A stretch of 64,000 bases of DNA from assembly GCA_017395365.1 (NCBI GenBank), contig JAFPUN010000020.1, positions 62,001-126,000 on the forward strand, read 5' to 3'. Every line of letters starts with the position of its first letter. Positions within the stretch are counted from its first letter, which is position 1. The translations under genes were made by a program, and so were the position numbers. The notes under the pieces were generated by a model. The model was not told the DNA's origin. It searched no databases and saw nothing but the letters and a program-made list of their open reading frames with translations. Positions 1-8,355 of this stretch are shown here, piece after piece. The DNA comes from Bacteroidales bacterium. Lineage in GTDB: Bacteria > Bacteroidota > Bacteroidia > Bacteroidales > F082.

Positions 1-2
1 GG

Positions 3-323
3 CGTTGGGACCTCACCCAGGCCTCAAGACGCATGGCGGAGGATGTGAAGGCGGGGAAGTTGCAGCCCGAGGCGGTCGATGACCAATTGGTCTCGTCCTA
101 TCTCTCCACGGCGGGCATGCCCGACCCCGAGTTGCTCATCCGCACCAGCGGCGAGGAACGCATCAGCAACTTTCTGTTGTGGCAACTGGCCTATTCCGAA
201 CTCTATTTTACCTCTAAATATTGGCCCGACTTCCGCAAGGCCGACCTCTATGAGGCCATCCTCAACTACCAGCGTCGTGAACGCCGCTTCGGGAAGACGA
301 GCGAACAAATAACCAACAAATGA
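3..323 (+). CDS. uppS: Isoprenyl transferase (undecaprenyl diphosphate synthase), C-terminal part
   Basis: The frame is already open at the left edge, so only the last ~106 residues are present. The stretch PELLIRTSGEERISNFLLWQ followed by AYSELYF and the terminal RRERRFG is the signature of cis-prenyltransferases: the RTSGE and R-S-N residues bind the isopentenyl diphosphate. The enzyme makes the C55 lipid carrier for peptidoglycan and O-antigen synthesis at the cytoplasmic membrane. The bamA frame begins directly after the stop, which suggests one envelope-biogenesis operon. The upstream half lies outside the window. Confidence 0.95.
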   Translation, partial: RWDLTQASRRMAEDVKAGKLQPEAVDDQLVSSYLSTAGMPDPELLIRTSGEERISNFLLWQLAYSELYFTSKYWPDFRKADLYEAILNYQRRERRFGKTSEQITNK

Positions 324-335
324 TTGATTGATAAT

Positions 336-2984
336 ATGATGCGATTGAGATATTTACCTATAACGCTGTTGCTGCTGGCTTTTCTTGGTTTCGGACACAG
401 CGTCTTTGCCCAAATCCAAATCGGTGACGACCTCTCGGAAATCGACTATGCGCGTCCGCAGAAATATGAGATTGGCGGCGTCGTCGTCGAGGGCGCCAAA
501 TATGTCGATGCTTCTATGTTGAGCATGATTGCTGGCTTGAGGGTAGGCGAGACCATCTCCATCCCCGGCGACGAAATCTCGAATGGCATCCGCAAGATTT
601 GGGAGCAAGGCCTGTTTGAGGATGTGGCCATCAACGCCACCGATATCGTGGGTGGCAAGGTGTTTCTCCAAATCGTCATCAAAGAGCGACCGCGCGTGTC
701 GAAATTCTCTTTCAAAGGCATCAAGAAAAGCGAGGCCGATGATATCCGCAACAAGATCAACCTTTCGCGCGGTGATATCGCCACCGACCACCTGCTGACT
801 AAGACAACCCGCATCATTGAAAACTTCTATTATGAGAAGGGCTATCGCAAGGTCGACATCGACATCCAGCAAGTGGCCGACACTGCCCGCGATAACTACA
901 TCGACATGGTCATCAACATCGATAAGGGCAACAAGGTGAAAATCGGGAAGATCAATGTGATGGGCAACGAAAACCTTACCGAGGGTCAGGTGCTTGCTGC
1001 CATGAAGGAGACCAAGCAGCGCGGCCATTTCGACCCGCTTAACCCGTTGGGGCCGCTGGTGGTGAATACCATTGCCGATGTGGTCACCCTGCATCCCTTG
1101 AGGGCTATCACCGGAGTTGAGGAGTATTTCTACGATAACTATCGCCCGCGCATCTTCAAGTCGTCGCGTTTCCTTGAAAGCAATTTTGAAGCCGACAAGA
1201 AACTCATCGTTGAGAAATACAACTCGAAAGGCTTCCGCGACGCCCGCATCGTCAGCGATTCGGTCTATATGATCGATGACAAGAATATGGGCATCGACAT
1301 CGTCATCGACGAAGGCAACAAATACCACTATCGCAACATCACTTGGACAGGCAACACGAAATACAGCGACGAGACCCTCAATTCTATTTTAGGTGTGCGT
1401 CCCGGCGATGTGTATAATAAGGAGTTGCTTGATAAAAACCTGAACTATAGCGAGACCAACCTCGACATCAGTTCGCTCTATATGGACGACGGTTATCTGT
1501 TCTTCCGCGTCGACCCCGTGGAGGTGGCGGTGGAGAATGACTCCATCGACCTCGAACTGCGTCTCACCGAAGGCAAGCAGGCCCGTATCAGCAATGTGAC
1601 GCTTGCTGGTAACACGAAGACATACGACCATGTGGTGCTGCGTGAGCTCTACACCCGTCCTGGCCAGCTCTACAGCCGCAGCGATGTGGTGCGCTCCATC
1701 CGTGAATTGGCTACATTGGGCTTCTTCAACCAAGAGATTGCCCCTCCCGATGTGCAGCCCAATATGGAGGACAACACTGTGGATATCGGCTATAGCGTTG
1801 AGGAAGCCGCTGCCGACCAGATCCGTTTCTCGGCAGGTTTCGCCGCCGGTTACCTGATGCTGGAAGCAGGTTTGCAGTTCTCCAACTTCTCGATGCGCAA
1901 CATCTTTAACAAGAAGGCATGGAAACCGTTGCCGATGGGTGATGGACAGAAACTATCGCTCAATGTGAGTACCTTGGGCCGCTATTACCTCTATTATGGC
2001 CTGTCATTCACCGAACCTTGGCTCGGTGGCAAGAAACCCAACGCGTTCACCTTCTCTATCTACCAGTCGTTCTATTCCAAATACGGGGAAAAAACAGCAA
2101 CCGACAATGGTTGGTTCAATATGACGGGCGGCACCGTGGGTTTGGGTCGCCGTTTGACCTGGCCCGACGACTATTTCTCCGTGTATCAAGGCCTCAACTT
2201 CAAGCGCTACAGCCTGAACAACTACCAGTCGGGCTATCTGAATGTCGGTGATGGTAATGGCAAGTTCAATTTGATTAGTTACAACTTTGTATTGTCGCGT
2301 AACTCGGTGAGCCAGCCCATCTATCCGCGTAATGGTTCCGAATTCCAGTTGAGCCTTGAGATTACGCCTCCCTATTCGCTGTTTTCGGACAAGAACTACA
2401 CCAACCTCTCGGAGAACGAGAAGTACAAGTGGATTGAGATGCACCGCTGGACCTTCAAGGCGGCTTGGTATACGGAGTTGTATGAAAAACTCGTCATGAT
2501 GACCCGTGTGCGTTTCGGCTATCTGGGCCATTACAACGATCAAATCGGCCCCACGCCCTTCCATCGTTTCTTCCTTGGTGGCGACGGTTTGGCCACTTAT
2601 TCGGTCGACAGTCGTGAACTCGTCGGTATGCGTGGCTATGCCAACAATTCGCTTACCCCAGGCTATTACAGCAATTCTGGGACGGGTGGCAATGGTGGTA
2701 ACATAATGACAAAATACACCTTGGAACTGCGTTATCCGCTCTCCTTGAATCCGCAGGCCACCATCTACGCCCTTACCTTCTTGGAGGCGGGCAACTGTTG
2801 GCTTGGGTTCAATAACTTCAACCCGTTTGATGTGAAGCGTTCGGCAGGTCTTGGCGTGCGTATCTACCTGCCTATGTTCGGCCTGTTGGGTCTCGACTGG
2901 GGCTACGGCTTCGACGATGTCTACGGCTCATCTGGCAATAATCATAGTCAGTTCCACTTCTCCATTGGAGGATCCATTGATTAA
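336..2984 (+). CDS. bamA: BamA/Omp85 outer membrane protein assembly factor
   Basis: A protein of about 882 residues with a signal peptide ending near FGHSVFA|Q. Residues ~30-470 form a series of POTRA domains (GGVVVEGAKYVD, KFSFKGIKKSEADDI, KIGKINVMGNENLTEGQVL, ISNVTLAGNTKTYDHVVLRE). The rest is a 16-strand Omp85 barrel with FFLGGDGLATYSVDSRELVGMRGY, matching the conserved lid-lock region, and a C-terminal aromatic-rich beta strand. The ~60-residue insert after the third POTRA (DPLNPLGPLV...EYFYDNYRPRIF) is, in my recollection, typical of Bacteroidota BamA. It inserts beta-barrel proteins into the outer membrane. ATG 336 is preferred to an upstream TTG at 324; ATG 339 is equally possible. 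The stop codon is the first three bases of a heptamer repeat array. Confidence 0.96.
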   Translation: MMRLRYLPITLLLLAFLGFGHSVFAQIQIGDDLSEIDYARPQKYEIGGVVVEGAKYVDASMLSMIAGLRVGETISIPGDEISNGIRKIWEQGLFEDVAINATDIVGGKVFLQIVIKERPRVSKFSFKGIKKSEADDIRNKINLSRGDIATDHLLTKTTRIIENFYYEKGYRKVDIDIQQVADTARDNYIDMVINIDKGNKVKIGKINVMGNENLTEGQVLAAMKETKQRGHFDPLNPLGPLVVNTIADVVTLHPLRAITGVEEYFYDNYRPRIFKSSRFLESNFEADKKLIVEKYNSKGFRDARIVSDSVYMIDDKNMGIDIVIDEGNKYHYRNITWTGNTKYSDETLNSILGVRPGDVYNKELLDKNLNYSETNLDISSLYMDDGYLFFRVDPVEVAVENDSIDLELRLTEGKQARISNVTLAGNTKTYDHVVLRELYTRPGQLYSRSDVVRSIRELATLGFFNQEIAPPDVQPNMEDNTVDIGYSVEEAAADQIRFSAGFAAGYLMLEAGLQFSNFSMRNIFNKKAWKPLPMGDGQKLSLNVSTLGRYYLYYGLSFTEPWLGGKKPNAFTFSIYQSFYSKYGEKTATDNGWFNMTGGTVGLGRRLTWPDDYFSVYQGLNFKRYSLNNYQSGYLNVGDGNGKFNLISYNFVLSRNSVSQPIYPRNGSEFQLSLEITPPYSLFSDKNYTNLSENEKYKWIEMHRWTFKAAWYTELYEKLVMMTRVRFGYLGHYNDQIGPTPFHRFFLGGDGLATYSVDSRELVGMRGYANNSLTPGYYSNSGTGGNGGNIMTKYTLELRYPLSLNPQATIYALTFLEAGNCWLGFNNFNPFDVKRSAGLGVRIYLPMFGLLGLDWGYGFDDVYGSSGNNHSQFHFSIGGSID

Positions 2985-3023
2985 TGCTGAATGCTGAATG
3001 AGGAATGGGGATTGGGGATTGCG
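2982..3023 (+). repeat. Heptamer array starting at the bamA stop codon
   Basis: Six consecutive 7-base units of the form GAATGNN/GATTGNN (TAATGCT, GAATGCT, GAATGAG, GAATGGG, GATTGGG, GATTGCG). The TAA of the first unit is the bamA stop codon. Related arrays occur elsewhere in the window (18590, 46983, 54113, 63864). Confidence 0.75.
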
Positions 3024-3109
3024 TCTCGTGTCTCACGGTCCCGCGTCAGAAAAAATGGAACGATTATTGATATAGCAAACAAGGAAACAATTAGAAACAC
3101 TATAACACA

Positions 3110-3760
3110 ATGAAAGCATTAAAAACTTTGATCTTGACCGCTGCCTTGGTTTGTGGCGGCATCATGACTGCCAATGCACAGCTTGGCGGTGGACAGAAAA
3201 TCGTGTACGTCGACTCGGAATACATCATGGAGAACATTCCGGAATACGGTGATGCACAAGCTGAACTGAATGCCCTTTCGGAGAAATGGCAAAGAGAAGT
3301 GAAGGCCGTTTACGACAAGGTGTCGGAGATGTACAGCAAATACCAGACCGACATGCTGCTCCTCTCGGAAGACCAGAAGCGTGCCCGTGAGCAGGCCATC
3401 GTCGACAAGGAACAAGAGGCCAAGAACCTGCAGATGCAGTATTTCGGTGCCGAAGGCCAACTCTACCAAAAACGCACTGAATTGATCCAACCCATTCAGG
3501 AGAAGGTCTACACCGCGATGAAGGACCTGGCACAATCCAAGAATTATGCCTTCATCCTTGACCTTGCTTCGGGTACTTCAGTATTGTATGCCTCCGACAA
3601 GAACGATGTCAGCGATGATGTACTCGACCAACTCGGCAATGTCATGCAGACCGTTCGCCGTGAAGATCGTCGCAGAGCTAGTGCAGGTACTGGCACGGGC
3701 GCTTCCAACAGCGGCACCTCGGGTGGTGGCAGAGGCAATGTCAAACCTAGTAAGAAATAA
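3110..3760 (+). CDS. OmpH/Skp family periplasmic chaperone (first copy)
   Basis: 216 residues: signal peptide (cleavage near TANA|Q), then KIVYVDSEYIMENIPEYGDAQ, the OmpH start strand. A long charged helical region (~45-130) forms the tentacle coiled coil, and the chain returns to the trimerising core at YAFILDLASGTSVLYAS. The C-terminal ~35 residues are Gly/Ser/Thr-rich and probably disordered, which the shorter second copy lacks. Skp-type chaperones hold unfolded outer-membrane proteins in the periplasm and deliver them to BamA, so position just after bamA fits. It is followed 89 bp later by a paralog with its own promoter. Confidence 0.92.
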   Translation: MKALKTLILTAALVCGGIMTANAQLGGGQKIVYVDSEYIMENIPEYGDAQAELNALSEKWQREVKAVYDKVSEMYSKYQTDMLLLSEDQKRAREQAIVDKEQEAKNLQMQYFGAEGQLYQKRTELIQPIQEKVYTAMKDLAQSKNYAFILDLASGTSVLYASDKNDVSDDVLDQLGNVMQTVRREDRRRASAGTGTGASNSGTSGGGRGNVKPSKK

Positions 3761-3792
3761 GCGATAAATTCTGATTGGAAGCAAATAATTTG

Positions 3793-3800
3793 TATCTTTG
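3793..3800 (+). promoter_or_regulatory. Bacteroidota -7 promoter element (TATCTTTG) for the second ompH
   Basis: TATCTTTG matches the TAnnTTTG -7 consensus of Bacteroidota sigma-ABfr. It lies 50 bp before ATG 3850, in the gap between the two chaperone genes. Confidence 0.6.
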
Positions 3801-3849
3801 CGGCTCAATTGTCTTGAAAAATAGAGTTAAATCGTTAAAAGTCAATAAA

Positions 3850-4368
3850 ATGAACAAGTTATTCAAAGTATTGTTTCTGGGTGTTGCCCTTTTCGTGATG
3901 AGCGGTGTGGCTCAAGCCCAAGTGAAGATTGCACATGTTAATACGGCCGAGATTCTCGACGCCATGCCTGACAAGGCCAAGGCCGAGAAGAGCTTGGAGA
4001 AGTATTATGGTGAGCTGCAGAGCCAGCTGGAGACCATGGCCAAGGAGTATCAAACCAAGATGCAGGACTATGAGGCCAACCAAGCCACAATGTCGAACCT
4101 GGTGAAGCAGTCGAAGGAGAAGGAAATCGTTGACCTGCAGACCCGTATCCAGCAGTTCCAAGTCAACGCTGAAGGTGAGTTTGAGAACAAGCGTGCCGAG
4201 TTGCTGAAGCCCATCCTCGACAAGATCCAGAATGCCATCAATGCAGTGGGTAAGGAGAAGGGTTATACCTATGTCCTCGACCTCGCCACTGGTGCTGCCG
4301 TCTTCGTTGGCGACAACGCCGTTGATTGCACCAAGGATGTGAAGGCCAAATTGGGCATCACCAAATAA
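3850..4368 (+). CDS. OmpH/Skp family periplasmic chaperone (second copy)
   Basis: 172 residues: signal peptide MNKLFKVLFLGVALFVMSGV with cleavage after AQA, then KIAHVNTAEILDAMPDKAKAEK, a long Gln/Glu/Lys-rich coiled coil (~45-120) and the core-returning YTYVLDLATGAAVFV. It is a paralog of the preceding gene without the Gly/Ser tail. The frame is open upstream to 3775, but ATG 3850 gives the signal peptide and lies downstream of a TAnnTTTG promoter. It is followed by a strong hairpin terminator. Role inferred: periplasmic holdase for outer-membrane proteins. Confidence 0.93.
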   Translation: MNKLFKVLFLGVALFVMSGVAQAQVKIAHVNTAEILDAMPDKAKAEKSLEKYYGELQSQLETMAKEYQTKMQDYEANQATMSNLVKQSKEKEIVDLQTRIQQFQVNAEGEFENKRAELLKPILDKIQNAINAVGKEKGYTYVLDLATGAAVFVGDNAVDCTKDVKAKLGITK

Positions 4369-4393
4369 GGATTGTTGAAATCCGGATCAACAA

Positions 4394-4427
4394 AACAGCC
4401 GACTCGATGAGCCGGCTGTTTTTTTTG
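4394..4427 (+). terminator. Rho-independent terminator, probably bidirectional
   Basis: AACAGCCG...CGGCTGTT hairpin with a GATGAG-type loop followed by eight T. It lies between the convergent ompH copy and the VOC gene, ending 4 bp before the VOC stop, so it can serve both strands. Confidence 0.85.
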
Positions 4428-4430
4428 TTG

Positions 4431-5498
4431 TCATTTGATGCTCTCGCGTTTGACTTTTGCAAATCGGAGCAGCTTGAGGATGCCCAAAGGCTTGCGGTCG
4501 TCTTTGTTGGCCAGGTTGAGGTAGAGGCCAAACTTCTTCGCAATCGGTATCTTGAAGGTCTCGACGAACTCGATGAGGGTGCCGTCGGGGTCTTCCACAT
4601 AAGTGAAGTGGCCGTTGGCGTCGCCCATGCCGAAGTCGGCGCCGCTGTCGCAGACAAAGGGATGCCCCATGGCTTCGGTCTGCTCCTTGACGGCGTCCAT
4701 GTGGCGCACGTCGAAGCAGAGGTGGATGTAGCCCGGGTCGCCCCAATAGCGGCCTTCATAGAGTTTCTTGCCCGGCGCATCAACGCTTTGGATGAGCTCG
4801 AGATGCGAGGTGCCCATAATGCGGCTCAAGGGGCCTTCGATGGGCTTGGAACGCTCCAAGATGACACGACGCAGAGTGCCTTTGCCGCCTTCAATGGCTT
4901 GGAGATCTTCGAAGACGCCGGTCTGGTCGAAGACCACCTTGTCGTATTCCAACAACTTCGTGTAGAAGGGGAGGGAACGCTCGATGTCGCTCACGCCGAT
5001 GACGGCGCCGTTGGCACCGCCCGTGGCCTTCTTCTCGTCGATGAAGACATAGTCGTCCTGCTCCAATTGGAAAAGGTTCCCATAGGGGTCTTTCATGAAG
5101 AATTCCTTCTGTCCCGCTGGTGAGGTCATGACGGGGCTGATGACATCGAGCCCTTTATTGACAAAGGTGTTGTAAGCCGTTTCGATGTCAGGGGCCTTCA
5201 CCTTGGCGATGAGGATGCCCAAGTCGCCTAATTTGACGGGCTCTTTCAGGTAGTTGAGTTCGCGGCCTTTGGGTTGCCAGATCTCGAAGCCGCCGCCGCC
5301 GCGGATGTTGACGGCGATGCCCGAACGACGCGGTTGGGGCTTGCCACCCGTGTAGGGGAGCATGCGCTCTGCCACGCCTTCGTCGTCGACGATCTTGACC
5401 TCGAAGCCGAAGTTGTCATAATACCATTTCCAGGCTTCCACGAAGTCGTTGACTCCGATGCCCACTTGTTGTATGCCGCAGATGATTTTCTCTTTCAT
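4431..5498 (-). CDS. VOC family protein with two glyoxalase-like domains
   Basis: 355 residues with two vicinal-oxygen-chelate modules. The first (~8-150) starts GIQQVGIGVNDFVEAWKWYY and has a glutamine where a metal-binding His is usual. The second (~163-320) has SHLELI, GYIHLCFDV and GTLIEFVE, which offer two His and a Glu in the positions of a VOC metal site. Length and two-domain layout recall 4-hydroxyphenylpyruvate dioxygenase, but the GxGNF/IE signature near the HPPD C-terminus is not seen, so I do not call that enzyme. Substrate unknown. It lies downstream of the SDR on the same strand, separated by a MITE-like element. Confidence 0.75.
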   Translation of the reverse strand: MKEKIICGIQQVGIGVNDFVEAWKWYYDNFGFEVKIVDDEGVAERMLPYTGGKPQPRRSGIAVNIRGGGGFEIWQPKGRELNYLKEPVKLGDLGILIAKVKAPDIETAYNTFVNKGLDVISPVMTSPAGQKEFFMKDPYGNLFQLEQDDYVFIDEKKATGGANGAVIGVSDIERSLPFYTKLLEYDKVVFDQTGVFEDLQAIEGGKGTLRRVILERSKPIEGPLSRIMGTSHLELIQSVDAPGKKLYEGRYWGDPGYIHLCFDVRHMDAVKEQTEAMGHPFVCDSGADFGMGDANGHFTYVEDPDGTLIEFVETFKIPIAKKFGLYLNLANKDDRKPLGILKLLRFAKVKRESIK

Positions 5499-5518
5499 GG
5501 TTGGTTGTTTTTGAAGGG

Positions 5519-5647
5519 AGATTCCCTTCGGGAATGGAGAATCTCTCGTTGTTGTAAACCGCGGCGGCTTGTGGGATTTACTGTTCTATGGTTCTTTCTG
5601 CCGCCGCAAGAAAAACATACCTTTACTCCATTCCCGATAGGGAATCT
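5519..5647 (+). repeat. MITE-like 129-bp element, copy 1
   Basis: Ends are inverted repeats: AGATTCCCTTCGGGAATGGA at 5519-5538 and its near reverse complement at 5627-5647. Inside is a second inverted pair, GCGGCGGCTTG (5565 region) and CTGCCGCCGCAAG (5599 region). No coding potential. A second copy with the same plan is at 63721-63847. The element ends 4 bp before the SDR stop codon and fills the SDR-VOC gap. Confidence 0.75.
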
Positions 5648-5650
5648 CTG

Positions 5651-6484
5651 TTATGTAGCTGAAATCTTTCTTGATAATTTATAATACAAAGGTAAGCAAT
5701 ATTTATGGATGTGTGCCATCAACAGTTCCGTACGCCCGATGAGCTTGCGGTGTTTCTGCCGCTTGATGGCGCGCACGGCGATGGCTCCGCATTTCTCCAC
5801 GCTGAGGCCGTTGGCCTGTCCCGCGTCCATCTTGGCATGAGCCGTGCCGTCGCCATGTAGGGCGCTCTTGCTGATTTGCGTGTTGATACGCCCAGGGATG
5901 AGGAAGGTGACGTTGATGTTGTCGTACTCTAGCTCGAGCGACTCGTAGAAACCGAACAAGGCATGCTTGGCGGCGCAATAGGCTGAACGCAGCGGGAAAC
6001 CGAACAAGCCCGATAGGGAAGTGGTGACGCTGAACTGCACGTGTTCCTTGGCGAGAATCATCTCCTTGAACTTTTTCACCAGGTAGACGCCGCTGAGGAA
6101 GTCGATTTTCAGGATTTTCTCGTCCACGCTGATGTCGGTGTCCAGGGCCTTCTCGCGTTGCGAGATGCCCGCGTTGAGCACGAAGAGGTCGATGCTGAGA
6201 CCTTGCTCCATGACATAGTCATAAAGCCGGTCGATGGAGCTGTAGTCATCGAGTTGTGTCTCGGTGGCATAGGCTTTCACACCGTATTGCTCGCACATCG
6301 ACTTGGTCTTATTCAGGTCGTCGATGCCCAAGCCTGTCAGCACAACGTGGCAGCCTTCTTGGGCCAGATGCAGCGCGATGCTCTGCCCGATGCCTGTCCC
6401 GCCACCAGTGATGAGGGCGGTTTTGTTTTTGAGGTCTAACACGGTCTTTTGTTTTTCCGAGTCGGGTCTCGCACAGGGACTCAC
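5651..6484 (-). CDS. Short-chain dehydrogenase/reductase (candidate 3-ketosphinganine reductase)
   Basis: 277 residues. TALITGGGTGIGQSIA is the TGxxxGxG dinucleotide-binding motif, LNAGIS is the NAG motif, and TSLSG with SAYCAAKHALFG gives the catalytic Ser and Y-x-x-x-K. The basic C-terminal end with LLMAHIHKYCLPLYYKL looks membrane-associated, as in the DHRS7/KDSR-type reductases. It is transcribed divergently from serine palmitoyltransferase, whose product (3-ketosphinganine) needs an NADPH reductase; that assignment is inference from context. The first ATG is at 6484; a GTG at 6442 (VLDLKNKTALITG) would remove 14 extra residues and may be the true start. Confidence 0.8.
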   Translation of the reverse strand: MSPCARPDSEKQKTVLDLKNKTALITGGGTGIGQSIALHLAQEGCHVVLTGLGIDDLNKTKSMCEQYGVKAYATETQLDDYSSIDRLYDYVMEQGLSIDLFVLNAGISQREKALDTDISVDEKILKIDFLSGVYLVKKFKEMILAKEHVQFSVTTSLSGLFGFPLRSAYCAAKHALFGFYESLELEYDNINVTFLIPGRINTQISKSALHGDGTAHAKMDAGQANGLSVEKCGAIAVRAIKRQKHRKLIGRTELLMAHIHKYCLPLYYKLSRKISAT

Positions 6485-6550
6485 GTCGCCTGCTTAATGT
6501 CCTGTCGCCCCTACGGGGCTGGGAGACCCAGCTCGCATTATAATTCGCTG

Positions 6551-6558
6551 CAAAGATA
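6551..6558 (-). promoter_or_regulatory. Bacteroidota -7 element for the SDR gene
   Basis: Reads TATCTTTG on the minus strand, 67 bp upstream of the SDR ATG. Confidence 0.55.
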
Positions 6559-6640
6559 AAAATAATTCCTTCATGTTGGGATAATCAATATATTTACTAA
6601 TTTTGTGGTCGCTTTTGGTAGGGATGCTTTTCCCTATTGC

Positions 6641-6727
6641 CGTCATGGCGGTGGTACATCTGCCATCTCCTGAATCAAAGGTGTCTCCCTTCTGATCAGG
6701 AGATTGCGGATCAAGTCCGCAATGACG
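6641..6727 (+). repeat. Dispersed palindromic repeat (CGTCATGGCGG family), copy 1
   Basis: Left arm CGTCATGGCGG...ATCTCCTGA and right arm TCAGGAGAT...CCGCAATGACG can fold into one long imperfect hairpin. Copies 2 and 3 are at 27162 and 33225, and a variant is at about 46878. The gap between the SDR and spt (6485-6789) otherwise holds only the minus-strand promoter. Confidence 0.75.
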
Positions 6728-6789
6728 GTTGCGGTAAATAGCACTTGATACATTTTTGAACTTGAGTTTTCATCTTTAAAACTAAAATA

Positions 6790-8049
6790 ATGGACATTTT
6801 CGAAAGAATATCAAAGGATTCCGGTGGCCCGATCGGGCAATACCGCGAACGCGCCGATGGTTATTTCGCATTTCCGCGTCTGGAAGGCGAACTCGGACCG
6901 CGCATGACCTTCAACGGCAGGGAAGTGCTCTGCTGGAGCTTGAACAATTATCTGGGTTTGGCCAACCACCCCGAGATTCGTCGCGTGGATGCCGAAGCGG
7001 CTGCCAAATACGGCCTTGCTGCCCCTATGGGCGCCCGCATGATGACGGGTCACACCCGCATGCACGAGCATTTCGAGCATGAGCTGGCCGATTTCGAGAA
7101 GAAAGAAGCCGCTTATCTGTTCAACTTTGGCTATCAAGGCATTGTGTCAACCATTGACACCTTGACCAGCCCGCATGATGTCATCGTCTACGACAACGAG
7201 GCCCATGCCTGCTTGCTCGACGGTATCCGTTTGCATATCGGCAACAAATACAAATACCGCCACAACAATATGGAAGACCTGGAAAAGAAGCTGAAGGTCG
7301 CCACAGAGGTGGTGGCCAAGACGGGCGGCGGCATCCTCGTCATCACCGAGGGCGTGTATGGCATGACGGGCGCTTTGGGCGACCTTGCCGGCATCGTGGC
7401 CTTGAAGAAGAAATACAGCTTCCGCATCCTCATCGACGACGCCCACGGCTTCGGCGTGATGGGTCCCAACGGTCGCGGTACCTCCGAGCACTTCGGCGTG
7501 ATGGATGACATCGACATTTATATTGGTGCCTATGCCAAGGCCATGGCTATTATCGGTGGCTTCGTGGCCGGTCCGAAGTATGTCATCGAGTATCTGCGTT
7601 ATAACATGCGTTCGCAGATGTATGCCAAGAGCTTGCCGCTGGCTATTGTGGAAGGCTGTGAGAAGCGTTTGGAGATCATCCGCAGCGCCGAAGGCGATGC
7701 TCTTCGTGCACAGCTGTGGAAGGTGACTCGTGCCTTGCAAAAGGGCTTCCGTGACCTGGGCTTCGACATCGGTCCTGCCGAGGCTTGCGTGACGCCGGTG
7801 CACGTGCAAGGCGATGTGGTGCAAGCCACCAACATTGCCATGGACCTGCGCGAGAACTACCGTATCTTCTGCTCGGTCATCACCTATCCCGTCATCCCCA
7901 AGGGCATGATCATCTTCCGCATCATCCCGACAGCGGCTCACTCGATGGACGACGTCAACTACACCTTGAATGCCTTCAAGGAGGTGAAGGAGAAACTCGA
8001 CAAGGGCTTCTACGACGGTACCGAGGTGCCGAATATGAGGATTGAGTAA
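6790..8049 (+). CDS. spt: Serine palmitoyltransferase (alpha-oxoamine synthase family)
   Basis: 419-residue fold-type I PLP enzyme. It joins serine and a long-chain acyl-CoA to give 3-ketosphinganine, the first step of the sphingolipid route found in Bacteroidales. Visible features: NNYLGLANHPE near residue 52, DNEAHAC with ring-stacking His139, TEGVYGMTG, DDAHGFG (Asp216, His219) and the Schiff-base lysine Lys250 in AYAKAMAIIGG. The usual TFSKS around this lysine reads GAYAKA here, which I recall as normal in Bacteroidales Spt-type enzymes. The alternatives KBL or BioF are less likely given length and the bacterial-SPT-like C-terminus. Followed by a strong terminator. Confidence 0.85.
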   Translation: MDIFERISKDSGGPIGQYRERADGYFAFPRLEGELGPRMTFNGREVLCWSLNNYLGLANHPEIRRVDAEAAAKYGLAAPMGARMMTGHTRMHEHFEHELADFEKKEAAYLFNFGYQGIVSTIDTLTSPHDVIVYDNEAHACLLDGIRLHIGNKYKYRHNNMEDLEKKLKVATEVVAKTGGGILVITEGVYGMTGALGDLAGIVALKKKYSFRILIDDAHGFGVMGPNGRGTSEHFGVMDDIDIYIGAYAKAMAIIGGFVAGPKYVIEYLRYNMRSQMYAKSLPLAIVEGCEKRLEIIRSAEGDALRAQLWKVTRALQKGFRDLGFDIGPAEACVTPVHVQGDVVQATNIAMDLRENYRIFCSVITYPVIPKGMIIFRIIPTAAHSMDDVNYTLNAFKEVKEKLDKGFYDGTEVPNMRIE

Positions 8050-8071
8050 GCCTTGTGTCAGTCTAAAAAAC

Positions 8072-8127
8072 GACCGTTCATGTCATACCGACCGCAAGGG
8101 AGCGTATCTATGAACGGTCTTTTTTTT
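8072..8127 (+). terminator. Rho-independent terminator after spt
   Basis: GACCGTTCAT (8072 region) pairs with ATGAACGGTC at 8110-8119, followed by nine T. The loop holds the recurring sequence CATACCGACCGCAAGGGAGC that also occurs at 12890 and, altered, at 17160 and 17210. Confidence 0.85.
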
Positions 8128-8321
8128 GATTTTTGTCCAAAAGCAGGTAAAAAACCATAGATTTGGACGAAAGTTTATTGATTTTCGTCCAAAAGTGGGT
8201 AAAAAAGTATAGATTTGGACAAAAGTTGGATAAAGGTCCTGTCTTGTTTTTGAAAAAGCTACCGAAAAAACCACAAAATCAATATATTCCATTGGGCGTA
8301 ATGCTTTATTTCGTACCTTTG
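8080..8321 (+). repeat. Promoter cassette, copy A (242-bp direct repeat)
   Basis: Nearly identical to 12885-13125. It contains half of a terminator hairpin, two tandem ~52-bp units each with GTCCAAAAG...GATTTGGAC inverted arms, and a promoter. Copy A precedes the first giant surface-protein gene and copy B the second. With the leader it makes up the 500-bp gap after spt. Confidence 0.85.
8314..8321 (+). promoter_or_regulatory. Promoter of the first FN3 surface protein (TACCTTTG)
   Basis: TTG at 8292-8294, a 19-bp spacer and TACCTTTG match the Bacteroidota -33/-7 layout. The predicted 5' leader to ATG 8550 is about 220 nt. The same promoter, spacing included, is at 13118. Confidence 0.7.
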
Positions 8322-8355
8322 TAGCGTGAAAATATCAAAAAAGCATCATAACAGC

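Noticed and set aside
4431..5498. 4-hydroxyphenylpyruvate dioxygenase
   Set aside because: Length and two VOC domains fit, but the HPPD C-terminal signature and first-domain metal ligand are not seen.
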